Assembly (NCBI RefSeq): GCF_015191005.1 | Contig: NZ_CP040442.1 | Coordinates: 930,001 to 994,000 of the forward strand | Source: Kaistella flava (ex Peng et al. 2021) | Lineage (GTDB): Bacteria > Bacteroidota > Bacteroidia > Flavobacteriales > Weeksellaceae | Length of the DNA: 64,000 nucleotides | Direction of reading: 5' to 3' | Program-made: the position numbers and the translations under genes | In this document: in pieces, positions 50,887 to 60,874 of the stretch | Position numbering within the stretch: the stretch's first letter is position 1 | Layout of the letters: each line of letters begins with the position of its first letter | Notes under the pieces: model-generated | Database searches by the model: none | What the model was told of the DNA's origin: nothing | What the model saw: the letters and a program-made list of their open reading frames with translations, nothing else

Positions 50887-51579
50887 ATGATTATTATTCT
50901 ATTAATTCTTAGTGTCTTAATTGGCGTTTTTCTCGGGAGATTTTTCGGAGACCGAGAAAAGTTCGCGAAGAATCTTTTGATTGTAAGTGCCGGGTTTTTA
51001 ATTACGATTTGTTTGAATGAGGTTTTTCCTGAAATATATTCTGGTGAACATCATAATATCGGCCTTTGGGTCATTGGCGGAGTTTTACTTCAAATGTTAT
51101 TAGAAAATTTAACCAAAGGTTTTGAACACGGACATTTTCATCATCATTCTGAAGGAAAGAATATTCTTCCTTTAGCTTTAATGGTTGGACTTTTTATTCA
51201 TGCTTTTTTAGAAGGAATTCCATTAGCAAATGAGCATGAAGCAATAACTCCGTATTTAACGGGGATATTGGTTCATAATATTCCCATTTCATTTATTCTT
51301 GGAGCTTTCCTGGTGAAGAACAAAAAATTCTCACCGTCAGCTTTATTAATTATTTCAATTTTTGCCTTGGCTTCGCCTTTAGGTTTAGTTCTTGGGAAAT
51401 ACTTTGATCCAAATCTTGAAGTTTATTTCCTGGCTTTAGTAGGTGGAATCTTCCTTCATATTTCTTCCGTTATTATTTTCGAAAGTAATAAGAATCATAA
51501 TGTAGACTGGAAGAAAATCGGTTACGTGACGCTTGGTGTTTTACTGGCGATGACTACTCATCTTTTTCACAATCATTAA
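50887..51579 (+). CDS. ZIP-family divalent metal transporter
   Basis: The 230-aa inner-membrane protein has about seven or eight helices. A His-rich loop (GFEHGHFHHHSEGKN) precedes the conserved metal helix GLFIHAFLEGIPLANEHE (HxxxEG); the next helix has GILVHNIPISFILGAF (HN). It probably imports zinc, iron or manganese. Co-transcribed with the methyltransferase at 50128. Confidence 0.9.
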   Translation: MIIILLILSVLIGVFLGRFFGDREKFAKNLLIVSAGFLITICLNEVFPEIYSGEHHNIGLWVIGGVLLQMLLENLTKGFEHGHFHHHSEGKNILPLALMVGLFIHAFLEGIPLANEHEAITPYLTGILVHNIPISFILGAFLVKNKKFSPSALLIISIFALASPLGLVLGKYFDPNLEVYFLALVGGIFLHISSVIIFESNKNHNVDWKKIGYVTLGVLLAMTTHLFHNH

Positions 51580-51594
51580 AAATTTAATAAAAAT

Positions 51595-53348
51595 AAAAGA
51601 AGCCGTCTCAAAACTGAGGCGGTTTTTTTGTGATTTGTTTTGAAAATTATTGTTTATTTTATGGTTTTTTTGTATCTTTAAGTATTGATAATCAATGATA
51701 TGAGTATTAAGTTTAAAAATTATAACCAACAGCAAAACTGGTTATTTCCACCATCAATCGAGGAATTGATTCCAGAAAGTCATCCAGTTCGGATCGTTAA
51801 TGGGATTATTGAGCAACTTGATCTGAGATTGCTCATTGAAGAGTATAGTAAAGATGGCAAACCCAGCTTTCATCCCAAGATGATGCTCAAGGTAATGGTT
51901 TACGCTTATATGGATAATATTTATTCTAGCAGGAAGATCGAAAAAGCGATGCGGGAGAATATTAATTTTATGTGGTTGTCCGCTCAACAGGTCGCAGACC
52001 ATAACACCATTGCACGTTTTCGGAGTAAGAAACTCAAGACTATTTTCAAAGATATTTTTAAACAGGTCGTCCTGTTATTATCAGAGGAAGGACTCGTTAG
52101 CTTGAAAGAAGTTTTTACCGATGGAACCAAGATAGAGTCTATTGCCGGGAGATATACTTTCGTTTGGGGCAATGCCATTAAAACCAGAAAAGAAAAGATG
52201 GCAGAACAACTTGAACAAATGTGGAACTATGCCCAAAGCATTGCTGATGAAGAAGACAGCGATCCTACACCACCGGAGTTTAAAACAATCGATAAAGATA
52301 AAATAGAGAAGACCACCAAGAAAATAGAAGAGATCATCAGCAAAAATCCGAATGCTTCTACTAAAGCAAAGGCAAAATTAAGATACATTCAAAAGAATTT
52401 TTCTCAGAACCTGGATAAGTACGAGCAGCAGGAAAAAGTTTTGGCAGGACGTGGCAGTTACAGTAAGACCGATCCCGATGCCACATTTATGCGCATGAAA
52501 GATGATCATATGCAGAATGGGCAACTTAAACCCGCTTACAATGTTCAGATAAGTTCCGAATCGCAGTTCGTCATTCATTATACTTTACACCAAAACACCA
52601 ATGATTTAAATACGCTTAAACCACACCTCAATACTTTTGAAGAACTTTATCAGTTTTGCCGAAAGAACTTACTGCTGACGCAGGCTATGGCAGTGAAGAG
52701 AATTATGATTTTCTGGAAGAGAAAAATATAGAAACCTTCGTAAAATACAACACCTTCGATAAGGAACAGGGTATTTTAAAATCGAAAAGAAAAAAATCAA
52801 CGAAGACTTTCACCGCGATAAACTTTATTACAACGAAGAGAAAGATCAGTATATCTGTCCGATGGGGCAACCGATGAACAAAATATATTCTAAAAACCGA
52901 AAAACCAAAAGCGGTTATGCTCAGACAAGTTCACTGTACCAGGCTCAAAACTGCAATGGTTGTCCGCTGCGAGGGACTTGCCACAAAGCGCAGGGAAACA
53001 GAATAATAGAACGGAACCAAAATTTAGAACGGCATAAGGACAGAGTTCGGGAAAATCTCTTAAGTGAAGTAGGTGAAATAAAACGTAGACAACGGACTGC
53101 CGATGTCGAACCTGTCTTTGCACATATCAAATCCAACCGGAACTTCAAGCGTTTTACGCACACCGGAATAGAAAAAGTGGAATTAGAGTTCGGATTACAC
53201 GCTTTAGCACACAATCTAAGAAAGAAAAGTGCTTAACAAAAGCATCTTTTTGCCCTAATGTGCAAAAATCACAAATAATCAAAATTTAACACCTTACAAA
53301 TGAAAATAAAAAAACCGTCTCAAATTGTATTTTGAGACGGCTTCTTTT
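51595..53348 (+). mobile_element. IS1182-family insertion sequence, defective
   Basis: A 19-bp perfect terminal inverted repeat, AAAAGAAGCCGTCTCAAAA at 51595-51613 and its reverse complement at 53330-53348, bounds about 1.75 kb containing one broken transposase gene. Each end also folds into a terminator-like hairpin (CCGTCTCA/TGAGGCGG left; CCGTCTCAAA/TTTGAGACGG right, perfect). No target-site duplication is visible in the A/T-rich flanks. It lies between convergent genes. Confidence 0.8.
51700..53236 (+). pseudogene. IS1182-family transposase, two frameshifts
   Basis: The gene runs from ATG 51700 ([20 protein letters not shown]) through [30 protein letters not shown] and the RNase H-like DDE segments [11 protein letters not shown] and [17 protein letters not shown] to a C-terminal CPLRGTCHKAQGN and VFAHIKSNRNFKRFTHTGIE domain ending at 53236. 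A one-base loss near 52655 (TTTTGCCG for TTTATGCCG) and another near 52770 (GGTATTTTAAAATC) split it into three frames. The pieces otherwise join perfectly. The element cannot transpose by itself. Confidence 0.85.
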
Positions 53349-53350
53349 TT
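53307..53350. terminator. hairpin at the IS right end acting as terminator
   Basis: AAACCGTCTCAAA/TTTGAGACGG with a 6-base loop is followed by CTTCTTTTTT on + and by an A/T run on the other side. It lies 23 bases from the stop of the OmpP1-like gene (53373, minus strand) and can terminate it. Confidence 0.6.
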
Positions 53351-53372
53351 ATTATCGCTAAATTTTATTCAG

Positions 53373-54776
53373 TTAGAATTTCCAACCGAGTGTAATAAAG
53401 AAATTGTCTCTTGTATTTTTTACATTTGAAACTACAGATGCATCGGATTCTACAATATAATTATCGGAGAAATATCCTGTATTATTACTTGCAGAACCTC
53501 GCAATAACGGACTTTTATATTCTGAACTTGAATTTTGATAAGCTGCATCAATATAGAAAGATTTGAAATCATAACCGATCCCGGCTCCAATTGTCGAACG
53601 TTTTCCTACAATTAAATTATCGTAAGAATTATTTCCGGCAGTTCCATTATCTGAAAAAGATGAAATACTCATTGAATCAAAAGGACTTGAGGCGAAACCG
53701 TATCCACCTCTTAAACGGAAGGCTTGAATTCTGTACTCCGCTCCTACTTTTACTTCTGATAAATTTTTAGAATTATCGCTGAAGAAATTGTTTAGTTCAG
53801 TTTCTGCATTTCCGTACACTTTGTATTTTGGTTTTGTTAAACCTAAACTATAATCCACGTTAATTGCAAAGTTTTTATTCGGAACAAAAGCTGCACTTAA
53901 TGTCGCTTTCATTGGAGTAGAAAGATTTCTATCTTCGGTATAAGTTCCGTCAGTTGGGTTTTCATACTCGTTGTAAACTCTGGCAATACTCCACCAAGTT
54001 GGTGTTTCTAAGGCTGCACCTACTCTGAATTGTGGATTTATTTTTCCTATAATTCCTATTGTAGCAGAAAAGCCATTCGATGCTTCAGAAAATGGAGTGT
54101 ATTGTTTGTTGTAAACGCTTGTAGAGCCGTTTGCGCTGGAATCAAATGCGGCAGAATCATACTGGTCGATATTTGCGTTATGAAAATTCAAACCAGCACC
54201 AACATAAATTCTGTTATCATAATTACCACCAACAGCAATGCTCATTTTTGAGACATCACCATAACGGTTGTACGCATGACCAGAAAATGCTACATTCTCA
54301 ATTAAGGCACCTGTCCCATCATTGATATTAAAATTAACATTACTATTTCCAGGTGTTTCTGAATAATCTTCAATAGACTGACTAGAATAATTAACTCCAA
54401 TATTTACAAATTTCCAGGGTGAAGCACCATCAATTTTCAATGCCATAACACCACCAACATTCCCAAGGTCAGTTCGATTAACTTTATAATCAAAGGATTT
54501 CCCTGCTAATGAAGTTGCATTCTTACTATTTTGAATAGCTAAAGTTCCTGATATTTCACTTGTAATACTTACTCCAATCCCAGCTGGATTCGAATTTAAT
54601 ACAGAAAAATCACCACCTAACGCTCCCATAGATCCGGCCATCGCATTATATTTTGATGTTCCATATAAAGAAGAATTAGAATAAACATCTGCTGTATTTC
54701 TAAGGGTAGAAATATCTTGGGCATTCACAAAGTATGCTGCAGAAATACCCAAAATTATAAAAGACTTTTTAATCAT
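53373..54776 (-). CDS. FadL/OmpP1-family outer-membrane protein
   Basis: The 467-aa protein has signal peptide MIKKSFIILGISAAYFVNAQ, then the plug-like N-terminus SSLYGTSKYNAMAGSMGALG with GGDFSVLNSNPAGIGV, a hallmark of OmpP1/FadL/TodX barrels. The remainder alternates in barrel-strand fashion and ends FFITLGWKF with terminal Phe. It probably takes up hydrophobic compounds. The Tyr/Gly-rich lipoprotein gene lies 25 bases upstream on the same strand, so they may be co-transcribed. Confidence 0.88.
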   Translation of the reverse strand: MIKKSFIILGISAAYFVNAQDISTLRNTADVYSNSSLYGTSKYNAMAGSMGALGGDFSVLNSNPAGIGVSITSEISGTLAIQNSKNATSLAGKSFDYKVNRTDLGNVGGVMALKIDGASPWKFVNIGVNYSSQSIEDYSETPGNSNVNFNINDGTGALIENVAFSGHAYNRYGDVSKMSIAVGGNYDNRIYVGAGLNFHNANIDQYDSAAFDSSANGSTSVYNKQYTPFSEASNGFSATIGIIGKINPQFRVGAALETPTWWSIARVYNEYENPTDGTYTEDRNLSTPMKATLSAAFVPNKNFAINVDYSLGLTKPKYKVYGNAETELNNFFSDNSKNLSEVKVGAEYRIQAFRLRGGYGFASSPFDSMSISSFSDNGTAGNNSYDNLIVGKRSTIGAGIGYDFKSFYIDAAYQNSSSEYKSPLLRGSASNNTGYFSDNYIVESDASVVSNVKNTRDNFFITLGWKF

Positions 54777-54801
54777 TTTTAAAATATGCTTGAATTAAAT
54801 A

Positions 54802-55755
54802 TTAACGTCTAAAACCTCCTGAAGATCTAGTAGAACCAGAACTTGAGTTTGATGATCCACTATTGAAACCACCTCCTGAATTCCCAGATCTGAAACCACC
54901 ATCATTAGAATTATTTCTAGTTGGTTGGTTGTTGTAATTAGGAGTTTCCTGACGAGGAGTATTATTTTGTCTCGGCGTTGAATTCGGTTGAGGCGAAGTT
55001 CTATATCTCGGTTGATTGTTATTTTGCTGCGGCGTGTTATATCTTGTGTTATTCGGCTGCGCATTATATCGAGGATTGTCATTTCTAAAACCAGAATTCT
55101 GATTAATACTTGGTCTCATTCCAGATTGATTTTGAGTAGGTCTAAATCCAGATCCATCAGAGCCACTTCTTTTATAATTAAATCGAGGTGCGTTATAACT
55201 GTTGTAACCATTATATCCTCCATGTCCGTAACCACCGTATCCATATCCGTAAGGATTGTAACCGTAATAAGGATTATAGTAGTTGTAATAAGGACTGTAA
55301 TATCCAGAGAAAGGGCTGTAGCCAAATCCCCAAGGACTATAATAGCCACCATAACCCCAAGGTGAACCAAATCCGAAACTCATCCCAAAACTAAATCCTG
55401 AATACATTCCGTAAGGATATCCCCAAGAATCATTATAATAAGTTTCTGTACCCGTAAAATTCCCCCAATCAGAATTCTGGGGATCTGCCCAACTTTGATT
55501 TCTATTTTCGGAATTCAAATATTTATTTTGATTGTCAGTTTGCTGATAGTCATAATACTCTCCTACTTGATTTCCATTGTTCATTACAACTCCCTGCGGA
55601 ATGGTATCTTTATTAGGGTCATAATATACGCCGTCGGTCTCACTATAACCACCCATTGTCGCACCACAAGAGGCTAAAATAAAACCGCCCAAAATTGCTA
55701 AAACCGCTTTAGATTTCAGTAATCCTATTGAATTTTTATAAGTAATTTTTTTCAT
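54802..55755 (-). CDS. Tyr/Gly/Asn-rich lipoprotein
   Basis: The 317-aa lipoprotein has a signal and lipobox LASC (acylated Cys30). Residues about 110-185 are a low-complexity run of YGGY, YSPY, YNPY and GYG units (Tyr, Gly, Pro, Asn); residues 195-290 are Asn/Gln/Pro/Arg-rich; the end is Gly/Ser-rich (GFNSGSSNSSSGSTRSSGGF). No enzyme domain. Such proteins in Chryseobacterium are sometimes mislabelled prolyl-tRNA synthetase because they sit beside proS. Surface or cell-wall role is possible but unproven. Confidence 0.75.
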   Translation of the reverse strand: MKKITYKNSIGLLKSKAVLAILGGFILASCGATMGGYSETDGVYYDPNKDTIPQGVVMNNGNQVGEYYDYQQTDNQNKYLNSENRNQSWADPQNSDWGNFTGTETYYNDSWGYPYGMYSGFSFGMSFGFGSPWGYGGYYSPWGFGYSPFSGYYSPYYNYYNPYYGYNPYGYGYGGYGHGGYNGYNSYNAPRFNYKRSGSDGSGFRPTQNQSGMRPSINQNSGFRNDNPRYNAQPNNTRYNTPQQNNNQPRYRTSPQPNSTPRQNNTPRQETPNYNNQPTRNNSNDGGFRSGNSGGGFNSGSSNSSSGSTRSSGGFRR

Positions 55756-55783
55756 GATAAGGTGAAAAAGTTTTAATTTGATT

Positions 55784-55791
55784 TATATTTG
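55784..55791 (+). promoter_or_regulatory. putative proS -7 element
   Basis: TATATTTG matches TAnnTTTG exactly, about 110 bases before the proS ATG. No clear -33 TTTG at standard spacing. Confidence 0.35.
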
Positions 55792-55901
55792 CAAATTGCA
55801 CCAAAATTGTACCAATTATTAAGTACAAATTTTGAGTAAAAATAGGCTTTTTAGATTAGATATTAAAAGCGAGTATTAGTTAAATTAAAAGATAAAATAT
55901 A

Positions 55902-57377
55902 ATGGCAAAAATTACTTCGAGAGCTGAAGATTATAGCAAATGGTATAATGAATTAGTAGTACAAGCTGATTTGGCAGAAAATTCAGGGGTTCGTGGTTGT
56001 ATGGTTATTAAACCTTATGGTTACGCAATCTGGGAAAAAATGCGAGATGAATTAGATAAAAAATTCAAAGAAACAGGTCACCAAAATGCCTACTTCCCTC
56101 TTTTTATTCCAAAAAGTTATTTCGAAGCCGAAGAACAAAACGCAGAAGGATTCGCTAAAGAATGCGCAGTTGTAACCCATTATCGTCTAAAAACAGATCC
56201 TAATAATCCTAAGAAATTAATCGTGGATCCAGAGGCAAAATTAGAAGAAGAACTTATTGTTCGTCCAACTTCTGAAGCTATAATCTGGAATACTTATAAA
56301 AAATGGATTCAGTCTTACCGTGATTTACCAATTTTAATTAATCAGTGGGCCAATGTTGTTCGTTGGGAAATGAGAACACGTTTCTTTTTAAGAACTGCAG
56401 AATTTTTATGGCAAGAAGGTCATACCGCACACGCTACTAAAGAGGAAGCAATCGAAGAAACTGAAAAAATGATTCATGTTTACTCAGACTTCGTAGAAAA
56501 CTTCATGGGCATTCCTGTAATTAGAGGAATCAAAACCGCTTCAGAAAGATTTGCTGGAGCTGATGAAACCTATTGTATAGAAGCTTTAATGCAAGATGGA
56601 AAAGCTTTACAAGCAGGAACTTCTCACTTTTTAGGACAAAATTTCGGTAAAGCATTTGATGTAAAATTTACGAATAAAGAAGGAAAAATAGAACATGCCT
56701 GGGGAACTTCTTGGGGAACTTCGACCCGATTAATTGGTGGTTTGATCATGACGCACTCTGACGATTTAGGTTTGGTTCTTCCTCCAAGTTTAGCTCCGAT
56801 TCAAGTGGTTATTGTTCCTATCTTTAAAGGTGAAGAGCAATTAAATCAAATTAATGAAGTTGCTTTTGAAATTCAAGATAAATTAAAGGCGAAAGGTATA
56901 GCAGTTAAGTACGATAACAGAACTGAAAATAAACCGGGCTGGAAATTTGCAGAATATGAATTGAAAGGAGTCCCAATTAGAATAGCAATGGGTGCCAGAG
57001 ATTTAGAGAATCAAACGGTAGAAATAGCGCGTAGAGATAATTTAACTAAAGAAGTACAGCCTCTTGAAAATATCGAGGTTTACATCGAAGAATTATTAAA
57101 AACGATTCAAAAAGACATTTATGCAAAAGCGTTGAATTACAGAGATTCACACATTACTCCTGTTAATTCTTACGACGAATTTAAAAAAGTATTGGAAGAA
57201 AAAGGTGGATTTATTTCTGCACACTGGGACGGAACTGCCGAAGTAGAGGAACAAATTAAAAATGAAACAAAAGCCACGATTCGTTGCATTCCTTTAAATA
57301 ATGAATTAGAAGATGGAATCTCTTTAATTACCGGAAAACCATCGAAACAAAGAGTAATTTTCGCTAAATCCTACTAA
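55902..57377 (+). CDS. proS: prolyl-tRNA synthetase (archaeal/eukaryote-like type)
   Basis: The 491-aa class II synthetase lacks the editing insertion of the E. coli type. Motif 1 region [20 protein letters not shown] with [13 protein letters not shown], motif 2 [20 protein letters not shown], motif 3 [20 protein letters not shown], an anticodon-binding domain ([20 protein letters not shown]) and a C-terminal domain ending in Tyr (VIFAKSY), as usual for ProS type 3. Full length. It charges tRNA-Pro in the cytosol. Confidence 0.95.
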   Translation: MAKITSRAEDYSKWYNELVVQADLAENSGVRGCMVIKPYGYAIWEKMRDELDKKFKETGHQNAYFPLFIPKSYFEAEEQNAEGFAKECAVVTHYRLKTDPNNPKKLIVDPEAKLEEELIVRPTSEAIIWNTYKKWIQSYRDLPILINQWANVVRWEMRTRFFLRTAEFLWQEGHTAHATKEEAIEETEKMIHVYSDFVENFMGIPVIRGIKTASERFAGADETYCIEALMQDGKALQAGTSHFLGQNFGKAFDVKFTNKEGKIEHAWGTSWGTSTRLIGGLIMTHSDDLGLVLPPSLAPIQVVIVPIFKGEEQLNQINEVAFEIQDKLKAKGIAVKYDNRTENKPGWKFAEYELKGVPIRIAMGARDLENQTVEIARRDNLTKEVQPLENIEVYIEELLKTIQKDIYAKALNYRDSHITPVNSYDEFKKVLEEKGGFISAHWDGTAEVEEQIKNETKATIRCIPLNNELEDGISLITGKPSKQRVIFAKSY

Positions 57378-57498
57378 TTTAACCATAAGTAATTTGTGTT
57401 TTTTAAAATGTTAATGTTTTTATAAATTAATTAATCTGCAAGTTTTTGGACTAAACTTTGCTTATATTCGAAGAATTAACCTTAAAAATTAAACTATT

Positions 57499-58782
57499 AT
57501 GGCATTAAACATTATTGATCTTATCAAAGGACAATTAGGTCCAGCGTTGATTTCACAGGCAGCCTCTCAATTAGGAGAAAGCGAATCAGGAGTTTCGAAA
57601 GCGATTAGTGGATTACTTCCGGCAGTAGTTGGCGGAATGGCTAATAATGCTGATAAACCAGGAGTCATTAATGCAATTACTGGAGCAGCTTCAAGTGGAG
57701 TTCTTGGTAATTTATTAGGAGGAACTTCAAACAATTCTTTAATTACAACGGTATTAACAGCAATTTTTGGAGATAAAATTGGAAGTATCGTCAATTCAAT
57801 TTCTACTTACTCTGGAGTGAGTAATGAATCTTCCAGTTCATTATTGAATATGGTTACCGGAGCAACTTTAGGTTCTGTTGGAAAATATGCTGCAGATAAT
57901 AACATTGGTGCATCTGGAATTACCAGTTTACTGAATGATCAAAAAGGAATTGTGTCATCATTGCTTCCTGCTGGTCTTTCTCTTGCTTCATTAGGAGTTG
58001 GAAATCTTTTCGGTGGACATCAAGCGGAAAATGTAAAAGTTACTTCTTATGATCAACCGAAAGTAGAAGTTAACAGAGGTGGAAATACTAACTCACATCC
58101 TTCGCCAAGTGATAACAACAATGACGGTGGCGGATCTATTTGGAAATGGTTATTACCACTTATATTAGTAGCTTTAGCTGCGTGGTTCCTTTGGACTCAA
58201 TATGGTAAAAAAACTGCACCAGTAACTGAAACTACTGAAGTTGCTGCTGATTCTACTACTATGAACACAACTGCTAACGACAGCGCAACTGCTATAATGC
58301 CTACAAAAGAAGTTACAGACATTGATTTAAATGGAAAAATGATTAAAGGTTATGCGAACGGAATGGAAGCATCAATGATTAATTTCCTGAAATCTGATGG
58401 TTACAAGAATGCAAAAGATGATGCAGCATTAAAAGATACTTGGTACGACTTTGACAATGTTAACTTTAAAATGGGTTCTGCTACAGAATTAGAGCCAGGT
58501 TCTGAAGGACAAATTCAAAACTTAGCCGCAATTATGAAAGCTTATCCCGATGCAAAAATAAAAATTGGTGGATATACTGATATGACTGGTGACGCTGCAC
58601 AAAATAAAGAGCTTTCTCAAAAAAGAGCTGACTTTATCAAAGCTGAACTTGGCAAATTAGGTGTCGGAGCACAGGTTGCTGGCGCAGAAGGTTACGGAAG
58701 CGAATTCGCTAAAGTTCCTGCTACAGCTTCAAACGACGAAAGAGCGGTTGACAGAAAAATGGCCGTACGATTTACAAAGTAA
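57499..58782 (+). CDS. DUF937 - membrane helix - OmpA fusion protein
   Basis: The 427-aa protein has an N-terminal DUF937 domain (MALNIIDLIKGQLGPALISQ, SGLLPAVVGGMANNADKPGV, LLPAGLSLASLGVGNLFGG; about 1-175), an Asn/Ser-rich linker, one membrane helix (WLLPLILVALAAWFLW, about 216-232), a Thr/Ala linker and a C-terminal OmpA peptidoglycan-binding domain (VNFKMGSATELEPGSEGQI; IKIGGYTDMTGD; LSQKRADFIKAELGKLGV). There is no signal peptide, so DUF937 probably stays in the cytosol and OmpA reaches the cell wall. Confidence 0.88.
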   Translation: MALNIIDLIKGQLGPALISQAASQLGESESGVSKAISGLLPAVVGGMANNADKPGVINAITGAASSGVLGNLLGGTSNNSLITTVLTAIFGDKIGSIVNSISTYSGVSNESSSSLLNMVTGATLGSVGKYAADNNIGASGITSLLNDQKGIVSSLLPAGLSLASLGVGNLFGGHQAENVKVTSYDQPKVEVNRGGNTNSHPSPSDNNNDGGGSIWKWLLPLILVALAAWFLWTQYGKKTAPVTETTEVAADSTTMNTTANDSATAIMPTKEVTDIDLNGKMIKGYANGMEASMINFLKSDGYKNAKDDAALKDTWYDFDNVNFKMGSATELEPGSEGQIQNLAAIMKAYPDAKIKIGGYTDMTGDAAQNKELSQKRADFIKAELGKLGVGAQVAGAEGYGSEFAKVPATASNDERAVDRKMAVRFTK

Positions 58783-58805
58783 TTTTATTAAAATTATATC
58801 ATTTG

Positions 58806-58835
58806 AATCCCGAAATTTTTTCGGGATTTTTTTTG
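58806..58835 (+). terminator. terminator after the DUF937-OmpA gene
   Basis: AATCCCGAAA/TTTCGGGATT with a 3-base loop (58806-58828) is followed by a long T-run, 24 bases after the stop. Confidence 0.88.
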
Positions 58836-58892
58836 TTTTATAATTAATGGTAAGATTTATTTAATTATTTTTGTTAGGATAATCTAACATTT

Positions 58893-60224
58893 GTGAGCGA
58901 GTCAAAAAATCCCTGGAGGAGAGAAAAACATTCCAATTCTTTACCAGAAGTTTTTTCTTCTATTAATATTCCAAAAGACGCTGGCTTTTGGAGGAAACTT
59001 TTTGCATTCGCCGGTCCTGGTTTAATGATTGCGGTTGGCTACATGGATCCCGGAAATTGGGCAACCGATATCGCCGGAGGTGCAAAATTTGGTTACACTC
59101 TACTTTCTGTGGTTTTAATTTCGAATCTTTTTGCAATGGTTCTACAGCATTTATCAGTAAAATTAGGAGTTGTTGCAGAGCGGGATTTAGCACAAGCCTG
59201 TCGGGACCATTTTAATCCGACAACCAATTTTATTCTTTGGATTCTCTGTGAGATTGCGATTGCCGCCTGTGATTTAGCAGAAGTAATCGGATCAGCAATT
59301 GCCTTAAATTTACTTTTCGGAATTCCATTAACTTGGGGAGTTGCCATCACGATCGTTGATGTATTCATTATTCTTTTCCTTCAGGCAAAAGGTTTCCGTG
59401 TAATTGAAAGCATTGTTGCGGGCTTAACTTTTGTTATTTTAGGAAGTTTTGCTTACGAAATCATTTTAAGTAAACCCGATATTTTCCCACTTCTCAGTGG
59501 ATTAGTTCCGCAGAAAGAAGTGCTTACCAATCCTTCGATGTTGTATATCGCAATTGGGATTTTAGGTGCGACGGTAATGCCACACAACTTATATTTACAC
59601 AGCAGCATTGTACAAACAAGAAACTACGAAAGAAATGATGAAGGAAAAAAAGAAGCGATTAAATTTGCCACGATTGACAGCACCATTTCTTTATTTATAG
59701 CCTTTTTTATTAATGCAGCGATTCTTATCGTTGCCGCCGCAACTTTTCATACGACCGGAAATAATGACATTGCTGATATTCACGATGCTCACGAAATGTT
59801 AACCCCAATTTTGGGAACTACTTTTGCCAGTATTTTCTTCGCGATTGCTTTATTAGCTTCTGGTCAAAATTCGACTTTAACAGGAACATTGGCTGGACAA
59901 ATTGTGATGGAAGGTTTTCTTAATATTCGTTTGAAACCTTGGTTGCGAAGATTAATTACCCGATCAATTGCCGTAATTCCCGCTTTGATTGTAACCATAA
60001 TGTATGGTGAAAAAGGAACAACCGATTTATTGGTTTTGAGTCAGGTTATCTTATCAATGCAATTAAGTTTCGCGGTTATTCCGTTGGTGATGTTTACCAA
60101 TTCTAAACTAAAGATGGGGAAATTCGTCAATAAACCTTGGCTGAAAATTTTAGTTTGGATGATCTCAGGAATTATTCTCGTTCTTAATCTTGTATTGCTC
60201 TATCAGACATTTGCTGAAATGTAA
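58893..60224 (+). CDS. mntH: Nramp-family divalent metal transporter
   Basis: The 443-aa protein starts at GTG 58893 and has about eleven helices. The substrate motif YMDPGNWATDIAGGAKFGYT (DPGN) lies in helix 1 and MPHNLYLHSSIVQTR (MPH) in helix 6; the helix-pattern AFFINAAILIVAAATFH and LLASGQNSTLTGTLAGQIVM completes the LeuT-type core. Imports Mn2+ or Fe2+ with protons. A TATTTTTG element (58866-58873) lies 20 bases upstream. Gene name is by family. Confidence 0.93.
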   Translation: MSESKNPWRREKHSNSLPEVFSSINIPKDAGFWRKLFAFAGPGLMIAVGYMDPGNWATDIAGGAKFGYTLLSVVLISNLFAMVLQHLSVKLGVVAERDLAQACRDHFNPTTNFILWILCEIAIAACDLAEVIGSAIALNLLFGIPLTWGVAITIVDVFIILFLQAKGFRVIESIVAGLTFVILGSFAYEIILSKPDIFPLLSGLVPQKEVLTNPSMLYIAIGILGATVMPHNLYLHSSIVQTRNYERNDEGKKEAIKFATIDSTISLFIAFFINAAILIVAAATFHTTGNNDIADIHDAHEMLTPILGTTFASIFFAIALLASGQNSTLTGTLAGQIVMEGFLNIRLKPWLRRLITRSIAVIPALIVTIMYGEKGTTDLLVLSQVILSMQLSFAVIPLVMFTNSKLKMGKFVNKPWLKILVWMISGIILVLNLVLLYQTFAEM

Positions 60225-60314
60225 TATTATTCTTTATACGTAAAATCTGCCGAAATGTCTTAAACGTCTTTTTGGCAAAATCTTTGTGAAACGTACGATA
60301 TAAAATTTAATATT

Positions 60315-60854
60315 ATGTCAGACAACAAAGATATTCACGAAGAAAACTTAAATCCACAAGACGATCTTACCCAAAACACCTCAGAAGAAACTGCTGAAAA
60401 CATGACAGCAGCACCATCTTCAGAAGACCTTTTGGCAGAAGAAAAAGACCGTTATATCAGACTTTTTGCTGAATTCGAAAATTATAAGAAAAGAACTACC
60501 AAAGAGAAGATGGAATTCTTTCAATACGCGAATCAGGATATGATGATTTCTATGTTGGATGTTCTGGATGATTTCGAACGTGCCTTGAAGGAAATTGCCA
60601 AAAATGGTAATGAAGCTGATTTAAAAGGTGTTGAATTGATCTATCAAAAATTAAAAAACAAATTGACTGATAAAGGATTAAAAGCAATGACTGTAAATGC
60701 TGGTGATGATTTCAATGTTGATTTCCACGAAGCGATTACACAAATTCCTGCACCTACTCCTGAGTTAAAAGGTAAAATTGTAGACGTTATTGAAACTGGT
60801 TACCAACTTTCTGACAAAGTGATCAGATTCGCTAAAGTGGTTACTGGGAACTAA
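60315..60854 (+). CDS. grpE: nucleotide exchange factor GrpE
   Basis: The 179-aa protein has an acidic N-terminus, a long coiled coil (EEKDRYIRLFAEFENYKKRT) and the C-terminal beta domain with FNVDFHEAITQIPAPTPELK and VIETGYQLSDKVIRFAKVVT. It exchanges ADP on DnaK. It lies upstream of dnaJ on the same strand; a Flavo-1-like element sits between them. No CIRCE operator is visible upstream. Confidence 0.95.
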   Translation: MSDNKDIHEENLNPQDDLTQNTSEETAENMTAAPSSEDLLAEEKDRYIRLFAEFENYKKRTTKEKMEFFQYANQDMMISMLDVLDDFERALKEIAKNGNEADLKGVELIYQKLKNKLTDKGLKAMTVNAGDDFNVDFHEAITQIPAPTPELKGKIVDVIETGYQLSDKVIRFAKVVTGN

Positions 60855-60874
60855 AATTTAAACAGTCGAATTGT

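Noticed and set aside
54795..55394. Frames in both strands over the Tyr/Gly-rich gene (Ile/Arg/Ser-rich and Ile/Val/Thr-rich)
   Set aside because: They are low-complexity shadows of the repetitive codons of the lipoprotein gene at 54802-55755.
54802..55755. Naming this gene prolyl-tRNA synthetase
   Set aside because: The protein has a lipobox and low-complexity repeats but no synthetase motif; the true proS is next to it at 55902.
60225..60314. CIRCE operator upstream of grpE
   Set aside because: TTAGCACTC-N9-GAGTGCTAA or a close variant is absent.
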